From Siphonodentalium dalli (lineage: Eukaryota > Mollusca > Scaphopoda > Gadilida > Siphonodentaliidae): a DNA stretch of 64,000 nucleotides. The DNA is taken from contig CP136068.1 of assembly GCA_032622095.1 (NCBI GenBank), forward strand, positions 49,350,443 to 49,414,442, in the 5' to 3' direction. Shown piece after piece: positions 45,367 to 56,240 of this stretch (position 1 is the first letter of the stretch; every line of letters begins with the position of its first letter). A program made the translations under genes and the position numbers. The notes below the pieces were generated by a model. The model had not been told where the DNA came from and made no database searches. It was given only the letters and a program-made list of their open reading frames with translations.

Positions 45367-46556
45367 AAGATCTTGTATATCACATGACAAAACTAGAGGT
45401 ATTTGCCTTTTTAACAAATCAAAATCTTTAAAAGAAGCAGAAAATCATGCAAAAATGAATACTTATACGGCGTTGTCTGAGATGCTTCATGCACAACCGT
45501 ATACGAGAGTATTGCGGGTATGCGACGAAAAATATAATCCCCCAATTTGCCTCTTTGTTTTTGTGCCTATTTCCGTTGGTGCGACGAAGTTAGACAATAA
45601 TTAAACTTTAATGAACGAAGTTTTCATTTTTGCAATGTCTGGTATTGGTGTCAAGCGCGGCTTTTCGAAATAGTATTAATCCGCGCGTTAATTTTGTTGG
45701 CGCCATGCCAAGTATCCCGGGAAGCATGCGCCTATTCGTCACTAGTGAGATATAAGGAAATATTTAATGGATTTTTAAATAATATAATATGGTTTTCATG
45801 TGATATAATCCGATTTAACACCCATTAATCACTATTTTTTCGGCTTGGGGGGGGGGGTAAAAAATAGTTTATTCGAGTCTATGAACCAACCCAAATAAAG
45901 CTCAGAGTTAAAGATACATAATCCGATTCGATGGTCCCCGTATCGGAGTCTGTGCATGTCAATATATTTCTGGAAGAAGATCATTGGAATATTTACCAGG
46001 CCGCCAAATATTTGATGATTTTAAAAATCGAAATCTGATAGCTTTGAGCTTAGATGGGTGGGTTCCTCGAAATAGTATACAGACCTGTGCGGATGCCGTT
46101 ACGAGAGGTCACGCAAGTTCGCGACTCGCTGTACTATCAGTGGCGATGGTAAATTACAAAATTAATTTCGGGATACGAGACGTGAAAACGTTACGCTATC
46201 AACAATAATATGGTATGTTGTGATCGTTGACGTGTGGATACATTCATATACTTATTTACGAATCGGTAATCGGATTTTATCCATGCGTGCAAATAGACAT
46301 GTTTACATGGCACCACGCTGGCTATACACGTGGAATACTATGTGTTATACATTTGTGATAACATGCGTTGGGGAATTCCATTTTGAACTAGAAATCACCA
46401 TATATTGATTTTGTAAACCACACTCGCCCATCCACAAACTCCAAGAAACCCTGTTATTATAAGACGTTTTCGGCAAATATGATGTGTTTATTGAAATTAT
46501 TTTTGTCAGTATTTATTGGTAATAAACTCATTTTGATAACTAAATCGGCTTTTGGT
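45367..46556. other. Fragments of the TTAA MITE family; no gene seen
   Basis: Near 45,820-45,950 CACTATTTTTTCGGCTTGGG, a G run, ATTCGAGTCTATGAACC and AATCCGATTCGATGGTCCCC match MITE interior and end modules. GATGGGTGGGTTCCTCG near 46,052 is another. The rest is unassigned. Confidence 0.5.
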
Positions 46557-46966
46557 GAAACTCCGTTGTTATTGATGTAACTGGGTGATACGGGGACCAC
46601 CGCATCGGGTGATGTAAACTCCGTTGTTATTGATGTAACTGGGTGATACGGGGACCACCGGATCGGGTGATGTAAACTCCGTTGTTATTGATGTAACTGG
46701 GTGATACGGGGACCACCGAATCGGGTGATGTAAACTCCGTTGTTATTGATGTAACTGGGTGATACGGGGACCACCGAATCGGGTGATGTAAACTCCGTTG
46801 TTATTGATGTAACTGGGTGATACGGGGACCATCGAATCGGGTGATGTAAACTCCGTTGTTATTGATGTAACTGGGTGATACGGGGACCACCGAATCGGGT
46901 GATGTAAACTCCGTTGTTATTGATGTAACTGGGTGATACGGGGACCATCGAATCGGGTGAGGTATC
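46557..46966. repeat. Minisatellite, 58-bp unit, 7 copies
   Basis: Units contain AACTCCGTTGTTATTGATGT, AACTGGGTGATACGGGGACC and ACCGAATCGGGTGATGT with very few differences (CACCGC, CACCGG, CATCGA). GTTGTTATTGATG and CGGGGACC resemble the TTAA MITE end modules (GTTGTTGGAATCTG, GGGGACCCTC), so the array may have grown from a MITE end. Confidence 0.93.
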
Positions 46967-47279
46967 TTTAAGGAACAGGTAATGCCTGCTCTGTTTTTAA
47001 ATGTTAAACATTTCCCTGTCACAACATCAAAATGTTCCCAAGTTTTGTACAGGTGGAATATGTTCTCTATATATACTTGCGTAAGCCGGGGCAGAGATTC
47101 GTGGCATGGTCTGAGCACCGGTACTTTGCACTGTACTCTAGTCAACGGCGTCACGCGAACTTGACATATATATGGCGAAATCACCCGGCACCGACGTGAT
47201 TTTACGCTGACACAAGTTCAAAAAAGTCAATTTCACTAAATGTCAATGACATAAGAACAAAGTTGTGAAGTTTAGACAC

Positions 47280-47910
47280 TATGCATAGCAGCTGAACCGT
47301 GTAAAGGCGTGGTGCACACGAGTCAAACTCATCTAAGTATTCATGGACTGAAACATTAATTATATCATTTTGTGAATTAATAAGTTCGCATCTACTTGGG
47401 AGTTTTAGCCGGCATGTATAGGTGATTGACCCAATATCTTATTCTATAATGTTCACCGTCACATCTCAATCATCTCCGGGCAACGGAATGATGACATCAA
47501 GAGGCACTATACACATGGTCTATCTATGTCAGGGGCCACTTGTTTCACATAGAGTTCGTCATACCATTTAAATTAAATGTACTAATTTTCTTTATTAGCA
47601 CCTCAATTCAATAGAGTGTCTGTGTATTATTAACTAATATAACACTTGTACGAAACTGTAGACGTCAATATCTAAGATCGAGGTCACGCCCTCCTGATTA
47701 TTTGGCAAGATGTCAATGTTGCGCATCAATGCAGCTCATGTGCACATGAATGTCTCAATGTCAAGGTGTGGTGCACATGTATTAAACTCATCTAAGTCTT
47801 CATTGAGCGGAACATTAATCATAGCAATTTATGAATTAATAAGTTCGCATCAACTTGGGAGTTTTACCCGGCATATAAATGATTGACCAAATATATGATG
47901 CTAATTTCTA
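47280..47910. repeat. Two diverged copies of an approximately 150-bp segment
   Basis: 47,300-47,445 and 47,762-47,900 share, in order, GTGGTGCACA, AAACTCATCTAAGT, GAACATTAAT or GAAACATTAAT, GAATTAATAAGTTCGCATC, CTTGGGAGTTTTA and CCGGCATATA-like motifs. The sequence between is unrelated. This is probably an old dispersed or tandem repeat. Confidence 0.7.
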
Positions 47911-48325
47911 GGTCATTGCACTTTCGGTTAAACTTTAGACATTCCCCTGACTTGTGAATTTGAGCATGTGTTGAACGGTTATTCTGAAAATAACGACGAA
48001 TTTCTCAGAAGTGTTTAAAGGTATAGTACATGTACGCGTTGTATTGGATAGTTTCAAATTTGTTGGGTATCTCAGTACCTGGATCATGTCGACCAATCTC
48101 TGCTATGGCTAAACTCTCCGTGATAATAAACCACATGTCATAATTTTGATTATAATGCGAAGAAACAATCATCATTTCAACAGATTAGCACCCCATCTCA
48201 CCAGATCGAAGAGATGATACATCTTACATTTTATTTAAGACTAATTTTCATGCTGCCACCAAACCGTATTATTAGTAGATAATTTTGTTCAAACAAGCTT
48301 GACATCTGTAATATGCTACCACGCA

Positions 48326-48562
48326 ATGCACAATATTAGTTTTCAGTATCTTGTGCTAAATATCAGGTCATCAGCGTTTAAAGCCATTATTTCTGCGTTG
48401 ACCATTCACTCAATATTGCTATTTATGGTTCTGTGTGCTGCAGATATATGTAGGATAGGGAGAAAGAATAAATGCGGTGGTGCTTGTGCAGAAAACGTAG
48501 TACGTACGTTTCGCGTATATGTGGCCTTTGTGAATATAATCAAATGTAATTTCCAGGTATAA
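48326..48562 (+). CDS. Unrecognised small ORF with signal-peptide-like stretch (doubtful)
   Basis: From ATG 48,326 a 78-codon frame runs to TAA 48,560. Residues around 17-42 form a hydrophobic segment (SALTIHSILLFMVLCAADIC) preceded by basic residues, as in a secretory signal. A basic IGRKNKCGGACAE stretch follows. The final codons read CAG then GTATAA, which would also fit a splice donor, so it could be a first exon. There are no similarity, promoter or codon-use data to support it. It may be chance; I do not assign a function. Confidence 0.15.
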   Translation: MHNISFQYLVLNIRSSAFKAIISALTIHSILLFMVLCAADICRIGRKNKCGGACAENVVRTFRVYVAFVNIIKCNFQV

Positions 48563-49338
48563 AGACAGTCGCTTCCACAAAGTGTGTAGGCAATTTTGGT
48601 TAAGTTGTGAATTTATTGAGGATAGTCTATATGCTACTACTTTTTATTTCGATAAATTGCGTTCATAGTAATACCACCATGCATTGTTGTGATAAAAACG
48701 AAATATTCATGTTTCATCACTTGACCGGAGGCAACTATGACTACTATTTTAAGACACGGGCAATAGGATCTACACATTTTACCTAGTATTATATGAATAA
48801 TTCTCATAATGTTCTATATATATAGTAGTGAATTTTTACAAATTTTATGGTGTAGATATAAAAATAGATGACGATCGGTCATATTCGTAAGACTTCTCTG
48901 AGCACATATACATATTTCCGATGAATGCATGGTAACAAGTCATGGAGTGACTTCAAGATCGGCTGCAGCTAGTCACAGCCGGAGTTGGGACCTCGAAGTT
49001 ACCATGACCGGGATATGTGACGTCACGTTTCCACCAAATCCTGGTTGCGAGTTCCCGTACTACCGATCAAATCCAAAATGGCTGACTGAATAAATGAAAA
49101 AGGCGGACAATCTTTATTATGAATAAAAAAAGTGAATGTGTAGTTGATACATGTAGATTTTTATCTTCGGGTTCGATGGTTGTTTTGCTAAAACAATTAT
49201 CTATCTAATTTTATGAAAGTATTTTTGGAAAGGTGGAGTTTATAGTTAATTCGATGTTTTTTTTATATGCATAGGCCATCGATCTACATGTATACGTCGA
49301 AGCCTAGGCATCTATACAAATAATTTTTATTGAGGCTC

Positions 49339-49825
49339 TTAAAGGTACTCAATCCGATAAAACTCCTCTCAATTACTATTTCAATGGCTTCGGGGGTCAA
49401 AAATATTTGATTCGAGTCGAGGAAGTCACCCATCAAAGCTCAGATTTGTTAGATATCGATTTTAGAAATCTATTATTTTTCATTATCGGGAATTCTTTCT
49501 GGCCCAGAAGACAGTCAAAATTTCGTTATTATTACCACTTGATTATAGAGTTATCCATCCTTGTCTGTTTGAATAGAGTTTTGACGTAAAATCTCGAGCA
49601 GGTTACCAAATTGACGGCAGTTATTAGTACTCATCTCGAGCAATTAACAAATTTCAAAAATCAATATCTAATAACTCTGAGCTTTGTTTGATGGGTTCCT
49701 CGACTCGAATCAAATATTTTTTACCCCCAAAGCCAAAGAAATAGTAATATAGGACCCTCTGATCGGATTGTTGTTGTTGGAATCTGTTGAGATGGGGACC
49801 CTCTTTACGGATTGAGTACCTTTAA
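49339..49825. mobile_element. TTAA-flanked MITE, copy 1
   Basis: The element runs 49,343-49,821 (479 bp). The ends are AGGTACTCAATCCG and CGGATTGAGTACCT, flanked by TTAA on both sides (49,339-49,342; 49,822-49,825). Inner inverted modules are GGCTTCGGGGGTCAAAAATA / TTTTTTACCCCCAAAGCC and TTCGAGTCGAGGAA / TTCCTCGACTCGAA, so the whole element folds back. TTAA targets with AG-starting ends fit Kolobok-like better than piggyBac-like elements. It is non-coding. Confidence 0.9.
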
Positions 49826-49944
49826 AGTATAAAATATACAGCACGGGGTCTGATCAACAGATAACCCTATATAGTTTATGAGACCAGACCCTCAAATTCG
49901 ATGATTAAATTACAGGAAATTCATGTTGTTTATATGGGATACTG

Positions 49945-50140
49945 AAAGTGCCATTCGTTGCGGCTGCAGCCGCGGTAATAGTCGTTCGAGATTCCTCGGA
50001 TGTGGACATGCGCAGACTTATTTCCGATATAAGCTGTGACCGAAGCTGCAGCCGATCTCGAAGTCACTCTTGCTGTAATTATATGTCATGTATATCGATC
50101 TCTCCTATACTTGGAGGTAATAAAGATATCTCTAGAAAAG
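49945..50140 (+). mobile_element. Possible LINE 3' tail fragment
   Basis: CTTGGAGGTAATAAAGATAT near 50,110 closely matches ATCTGGAGGAAATAAAGATA near 63,640, where it ends a LINE. The preceding sequence shows no RT motif. GATCTCGAAGTCAC and GCTGCAGCC near 50,050 are inverted relatives of 48,950-48,985. Confidence 0.4.
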
Positions 50141-50569
50141 ATCAGAAAATCAATACATCCCTATTAAATCCAATTTAACTGTCTATAAGTACACATATAG
50201 CATCCGATTCAAGATAAACAGTACAGATAAAACTAAGTTATTTTTCTGTTTCTGGGCGCCCAAAAAGTCCAGATTTAACCGTTGTATTAGACCCTGCTTT
50301 CGCTTGCTCTCTCGTGAGGTACATCAGAGCGAATTCGTACATCAGTCTATTATCAAAAGTCTCCCTTATACTCTCAAATCATTCTCCATCGCATAATTCG
50401 AGAGCGTGTTCACTCTGATAGGACTAGCTATTAAAATTTCCACAAATTGTAAATTTCATTTGATTTTGTCCATTATGGGACAGACATTCTGCCGATATGG
50501 TTTACGACTAAGCATTGTTTGTGTGTATTTTATTTTATTACTAATTTGATATTAGTTGGTGCACCTACC

Positions 50570-50695
50570 ACAGAAATTCTAAATTGTCGATGCCAACTAC
50601 CATCGTAGACGCCATCTTGGAATACAAAAAATGCTCATCTTTGAAGTGAATTTTAGCGGATATTGGATATGTTATAAAGGATCGATTTATTGATC
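50570..50695. repeat. Relic of the Academ-arm repeat family
   Basis: GACGCCATCTTGGAATACAA, then AAAATGCTC, then GAATTTTAGCGGATATTGGA and TATGTTATAAAGGATC match the region 40,990-41,055 and, inverted, 35,290-35,350. It shows that the arm sequence exists independently of the transposase gene. Confidence 0.6.
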
Positions 50696-51842
50696 CTTCT
50701 TTAGGGTTGATACACACATGCATGTAATATCTGTAATTATCGTGTATTTGGCGTTTTACATGCATCATACAGACAATGTAATATGTGTCCACTGACAACC
50801 CAATCATTGCCGACGTGTTGACCGCACTGAGTTCTAGTTCCAATTAAGTCGGAATATAGAGAAGCCGCTATCTTGGACCGAGTCGCCAGGCCACTTAAAA
50901 TAATTGTTCGTAATGGTATGGTGTACGTTCTATTTAAATAATGACCAGTCCTCTCTTGATATTTATAGTAGTGGTGGATCAGGATGTCCCCGAAGCAGGG
51001 GCTATATATGATCCCCGACCTGGGGCTAGATATGATCCCGAAAGCTACCATCCGGGGGTGACTAACTCTGAGCTATTAAAGTAAAACATATTATATTGTA
51101 CCTTCTTGCCCAGATTATTCTGACCGATACATTCAACTAAGTCCCTTAGCTATTTGAAGCTTTCGAGACCCAACGCCAAACAAGCATCATGGTCGAAAAT
51201 GTTCTATATCAAGCCTGTATATGCCAGACGTGTCGCTTCTGGTGTTCGTGCATTCATAAAATGCCAAATACCACACAGACTTGACTAATTTCCGCATCCG
51301 TAAGCCTTAAATGTCCTGATAGCAGACAGTTTGACTTCGCTTATCACTACTCACTTGTCTGGCCTGTTAACAATGAACCTCTCGCGCGCAGGTGATTATT
51401 GTTGTCAATTATTGGTGTGGCCATGTAAAATACATGTAATACATGTATTTTACATACATAAATTACATGCATGTGTGTATCCACCCTTAACCCTTTATTT
51501 ACTGAATGTATTCTCCCACCAATATAAAATAGTATACCCATTGGGACGGTCTATTATTCATTTTGAGGGATGTTCAGGAAATTTAGGTGGTTTGTTGAAC
51601 TTATTATCCACATGCCAACTATCCCAAAATACTGTCAGTTTTGTTTCTGGCGATAATTTTCGTCGTCGTCCGAGATCTAATTTCCAATCACCAAATCTAA
51701 CGGTATCCGCGACCTTGCATGTTCCTCGATTCAAATAAAATATTTTCACACACACATGTAGATATATTCATGTTCATCCAAATCGGCGTGAACCGAGTCA
51801 TCACAGAAGTGCTATATATATATATGAGCGAGAGCCCTCGTG
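50696..51842. other. No recognised gene; one unrecognised antisense ORF
   Basis: The minus-strand frame 51,755-51,558 (65 codons from ATG) has a fairly protein-like composition (KVADTVRFGDWKLDL, then FWDSWHVDNKF), but I recognise no family and it has no visible partners. ACATGTAATACATGTATTTT near 51,433 is a palindromic tract, and (TA)n lies just before the rRNA fragment. Confidence 0.4.
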
Positions 51843-51876
51843 CGGGGCCAGTCCTCGTTCCTCAGTAAACCGCTCG

Positions 51877-51920
<44 letters not shown>

Positions 51921-51970
51921 ATCAACGCCAGCTTATGACTGGCGCTTACTGGGAATTCCTCGTTCGTGGA
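51843..51970 (-). rRNA. 18S rRNA fragment (3' region, antisense)
   Basis: The minus strand carries, in order, highly conserved eukaryotic small-subunit segments: GAGGAATTCCCAGTAAGCGC, TGATTACGTCCCTGCCCTTT, GTACACACCGCCCGTCGCTA and CTACCGAT, followed by GGTTTACTGAGG (usually GGTTTAGTGAGG). The core match is 51,860-51,970, with a weaker extension to 51,843. The stem usually read GCGAG/CTCGC is GCCAG/CTGGC here, a paired change that keeps the helix. The fragment is about 110-128 nt long, bounded on both sides by (TA)n tracts, with no rest of the 18S gene, so it is a displaced rDNA piece and not a working gene. Confidence 0.9.
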
Positions 51971-52187
51971 ATATATATATATATATATATATTGCCATTT
52001 GTAATATATATGGTGTCCTCCCGTCCGTCAAACGGACGACTTTTGAAGGGTAGTCGTTCTGGTTTTTTTTACTTTAATTCCGTGGCGGAGTTCACATTGT
52101 ATCTTCATCTGAGGCATTTTATTCTTGTTGTATTCGTTGGTGTAAATCTTTGAATTGTTTGCATTTCTCCCTATTATATAGGGACAC

Positions 52188-52607
52188 TAAGGGTACGTTC
52201 ATACACTGGCCAGTTTGCACGCTATGGTTTGCAGGCATTTCGTCGTAGAAAACGATATGGTGCCAGAATATGAATGGAAACATGCATATAAAATGCATCT
52301 ATACTAAAGCAAACTACGTGCAAAGTAAAATCTCTGTAGTTCCACAAGTAGCGATGCTACCGGAATTTGCCTGTAAATAGCGTACAATTATATCGCAAGA
52401 ATAAATCATACAGGCATTTGAAAGCAAATGCCAGCAGCACCGTTACAAATGGAACTACTGGAGTTTTACTTCTCATGTCGTTCGCTTTGATAAAGATGCA
52501 TGTTATGTGCATGTTTCCGTTCAAGTGATGGCACCATGTAGTTTTCTATGACGAAATGGCTGCAAAAACATACCGTGAAAACTTGCCAGCGTATGAACGT
52601 ACCCTAA
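52188..52607. mobile_element. PIF/Harbinger-like MITE with TAA duplications
   Basis: The element runs 52,191-52,604 (414 bp). It starts GGGTACGTTCATACACTGGC and ends with the diverged complement (GCCAGCGTATGAACGTACCC). Inverted similarity continues about 190 bp from each end (GTTTTCTACGACGAAATG-type and GCATGTTTCC modules). TAA flanks both sides (52,188-52,190; 52,605-52,607). A TWA duplication and GGG ends fit PIF/Harbinger. It is non-coding. Confidence 0.85.
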
Positions 52608-52849
52608 GGCACTCGGAATAAATAAATGTGAAAAATCAAAATGTTTGTAAAACCATGATCACTTAGAAGAACATGGTAAAATAGACAACCTTCACTTCGT
52701 GTGTGGTCTGATGACGTAACATATATAGACTTCACTATTGGGTGGTCTGATGACGCCACAAAGACAGGCTTCATTCTTATAACCTTGGTAAGAAATATGA
52801 GGTAAATCAGAAGAAACATATTTGACTTATTGCTTTGGATGGCATGTGT

Positions 52850-53210
52850 GAAAGGGTTAATTATTTCTAATGCGATCAACCAATCTATACCAAAAAATAT
52901 ACAGGGGAGCCATGTGTCATCATAAACCTGCATATAAAATATGAACACAATCGGACAAAAATTACATGAGTTATGGCATCGGATAGAACATGACCAGGTA
53001 TGGATGGAAAGTGTTAATCATTTCTAAACCGATCGATACCAAAAAATATACAGGTGAGGGGTGTGTCATCATAAACATGCACATAAAATTCGAACAGGAT
53101 CCGATAATCCGATAAAAAATACTCGAGTAATCGAATCGGATAGCAAGTGTCTACGGACAGACGGACGGATGGACGGACAGACAGACGGACGGACGGACGA
53201 ACGACCAATG
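52850..53210. repeat. Duplicated approximately 180-bp module plus (GGAC)n microsatellite
   Basis: Two copies share TACCAAAAAATATACAGG, TGTGTCATCATAAAC and ATAAAAT (near 52,888 and 53,036). The second runs into a GGAC/AGAC microsatellite (53,155-53,206). Diverged cores next to a GGAC/CAGA microsatellite again resemble pearl/Helentron organisation, but no termini were seen. Confidence 0.65.
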
Positions 53211-53419
53211 GTTGATCCGGACGTTGGCATTATGTGTACCATACATGGTATGGGTACACATAACAAGGAAACCTACGGATTTTGACTGAACACATTATAT
53301 CAAGCAGCTCGTGGAAAATCGGCGTTTGCTTGTACCCGCTCATGATAATTCTCGTCTTCAGTAAAAATCCATAGTTATCCTCTCGTATTATCGTTGATTA
53401 TTTGCCCTGCTAATCTTAT

Positions 53420-53715
53420 AAGCTCGTCTGACAGAGTTTAGTCCCCTCGCTATAAGCTGGTCTGACAAACAGAGTTCAGTCCCCTTGTTATAAGCTCGTC
53501 TGGCAGAGTTTAGTCCCCTCTCTATAGGCTGCTCTGATAAACAGAGTTCAGTCCCCTTGTTATACGCTCGTCTGACAGGGTTTTGTCCCCATCGCTATGA
53601 GCTGGTCTTACCACTGTCGCGATGAAAGAGTTCAGTCCCATCGCTATAAGCTGGTCTTAACACTGTCGTGATGGCAGAGTTCAGTCCCCTAGCTATATAA
53701 GCTGGACTGACCAGT
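53420..53715. repeat. Irregular tandem repeat, about 38- and 76-bp units
   Basis: ATAAGCTCGTCTGACAGAGT, TTAGTCCCCT, and CTATAAGCTGGTCTGACA, GAGTTCAGTCCCC alternate six to seven times, then decay before a poly-C run at 53,737-53,749. Confidence 0.8.
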
Positions 53716-54849
53716 CGACCATCCCGGGGTTAGCCCCCCCCCCCCCAACTACAATCCCTGCCGCATGAATGCTTAGGGGTTCTAAGTCCACATTACCCTT
53801 TTTGTGGGAAATTGAATTGGAAGTGTTTGATACCCAGTTCATGTATATCGGTGAATAGCTAGCTAACGGACCGTTGTCTCATATTTGATTAGAGAATGCG
53901 TAATAAGCACTATATTGCAGTCATGGGTGTTCAACGTTATGGGATTGAGAAGTAATATATTTTTTTTTGGTTTGGACATATAACATTCTAGTCACAGTCT
54001 CGCCATTTTGTTCCATGCTTAATTGGTTGCGCATATAGAACATTATAGCACACATGAACAGGAAGCATACATTTGTGTAACTGCTTAACTCTTTCGTGAT
54101 TTCTTTAATTAATGCAATAATTTATCACAGTTGAATGGCAGATTGAGAAACAAGAATATAAATATAATTCCAGCATCGGTCAAACGCACAAAAGAAAACA
54201 TTATTGAATTTATTGTCAACTTGACATCTTAAAGATGCGCAACTTGTTTGGGCACAACATTTAGGCACCACGATGTTATTGGAATGGTTGCATTGGCATA
54301 TATATTAAGATTGTCCATAAATCAACTGGGGACAATTTAATAATTTATCGAATCCCACAAACAATTATAAAGCATATAATCCTCCATGGATTTCCATAAT
54401 TGTATATATCTTTATTATCCTCCATATATGGAGATTCATATATAAATGTTTATATTATGAGAACAAACACAATTTGGTACATAACACAGTGTATAAGAAA
54501 TTTAAGATTACAAACAAAAGCTTATACACCATGCGTTACTCGGCTCAGATGCATGTGACTAAAATATCTGGTGCTAAAAATATTGTGCACAACCGACTTG
54601 AGCATCTTTAAACAACTGAGTCAATGTCACCACATTTATGTACATTTAGCAGTGACGGAAACCCTCCCCATGCTGTGCACATTAATACCAATAAGGAATA
54701 TAAAGGGCGTCTATACTCTTGAAAATGAGTTGATGGACACGGAATGCGTTCAGGTTACTAACAAAAATGAAACTGTCAATGACACTGTACTCAACCTGAG
54801 AAGGAGTTAATTTTTTGGTGAGCAATCAATAGAATGATAAAGAAGAAAG
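53716..54849. other. No recognisable feature
   Basis: After the poly-C run this is AT-rich DNA with short frames only. The 79-codon frame 54,571-54,810 has no recognised motif. ATATATGGAGATTCATATATA-like palindromic bits lie near 54,422. Confidence 0.45.
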
Positions 54850-55265
54850 GTAAACTAGAGGTCACCCCGAAGATCCATATGAAGTGTGGTGGTCTGTAAG
54901 GTGCGCCGAAGGATTTAGTCATACAAAGAATAAATTCCAAGATGGCCATGCTTTTCTCCGCATTTCGGTCAAGATAGGAGACTCCCATCTAGAGGTCACG
55001 CCGAAGATTTATATGAAGTTTGGTGATCATCAGATGAGGGATGTGGTCTGTAGGGTGTGCCAAAGGATTTAGTCATGCAAAGAGTAAAATCAAAGATGGC
55101 GACCGGCAGCCATGTTTTTCATCGAAATTTGTTCAAATTTGATAGCTCCCATCTAGAGGTGATTCTAAACATGCATGTAAAATTTCAAATTATTTCTCCA
55201 ATAAATGCGGGCTGCAGAGTGTGCCGGTTCAAATTTGAAATCCAAGATGGATTATGGAGACTAAT
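54850..55265. repeat. Three diverged copies of a 130-165-bp module
   Basis: CTAGAGGTCACCCCGAAGAT recurs near 54,857, 54,990 and 55,153. Between the copies GGTCTGTA(A)GG, AAGGATTTAGTCAT, CAAAGA and AAGATGGC repeat. The organisation is simple tandem with strong divergence. Confidence 0.75.
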
Positions 55266-55284
55266 TAATCATAATGCCTTCAAG

Positions 55285-56240
55285 GTATCATGAAAGCACC
55301 ACCTCAGAATTCCGTTAAAACAACTAATCCTTCAATTACAACAACTGCGTCTAATCACTGAAAGTTTCTCATTCACCAAACCAGAAAACCTTTAAATGCG
55401 GACCAAAAATCTACTAATGGATTAAATACATTCCAACGAAGACATATGTTCACAGTGTTGAGTTGTCTGGGTTATTTCGGACATCACCGAGGGGTAATCA
55501 AAATCAGAACATCGCTATGTTGGCTTTAAGAATAATAAAACATATACCTTCTTTAGACATAAGTACAAGACTGGAAACTTTTCATTTATAGTGAAATAGA
55601 ATATATAGGCTATATTAGCGGTCGTGCATGGCGGAAGATTACCCTGGGCTAGTGTCCGAAATCACCCCAAAGGAATTTTAAGGGCCCACAAAAAGGTGTT
55701 TCCAATGTGAAAAATCCAAAAGGTTGAATTTTGTTGGTCTCATTTTAGACCACATAATTGAACATGCATGTTTATCGGTCATAATTTGGTTTCAATATGT
55801 GATTCAATCAATGCAATTATCAGGGCGTCAAGTTTTGACGTACATTAAAAAAAAACAAGGAAAATTTTCAACTGCGTTACAGACCATTCCTGGTAATATC
55901 TGGAACGTATCCGAGCTCAAACAACATTTAAAATGAAGGTCAGGGTTGACTGACAAGTAAAACACAAGTGGATTTATAAAATCATGTGTCATATATAAGA
56001 AAGCGTTAGATGTTTATACCCTCAAGAGATTCATACTGTCCGAAGTAACCTCGCTGTCCAAAGTCACCCCATTTTACAGTACAGCAAAGTTACCTGAACA
56101 TTATATTGTGCATTCTATTCCCGCAATAAACTCTACAGGGGTACTATTCCAGCCATTGTTAACACCAAATTATCGAAAGCAATTACGCTGTCGTAAAATG
56201 TATATACTGCAACAAAGAGACATCCGCGTAGATACATCGG
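55285..56240. repeat. Dispersed repeat family R2, copy 2 (first parts)
   Basis: 55,300-55,405 and 56,145-56,232 match 28,005-28,120 and 28,150-28,245. The intervening 740 bp here is absent from the first copy, so either it was inserted here or lost there. It includes two phrases of the GTCCGAAATCACCCC type (near 55,655 and, varied, 56,058). Confidence 0.65.

Noticed and set aside
49965-49990. GCAGCCGCGGTAAT, a 14-base match to the universal small-subunit rRNA 515 region
   Set aside because: No neighbouring bases match rRNA on either side, and the sequence is part of a local GCAGCC palindrome; taken as coincidence, unlike the 51.9-kb fragment.
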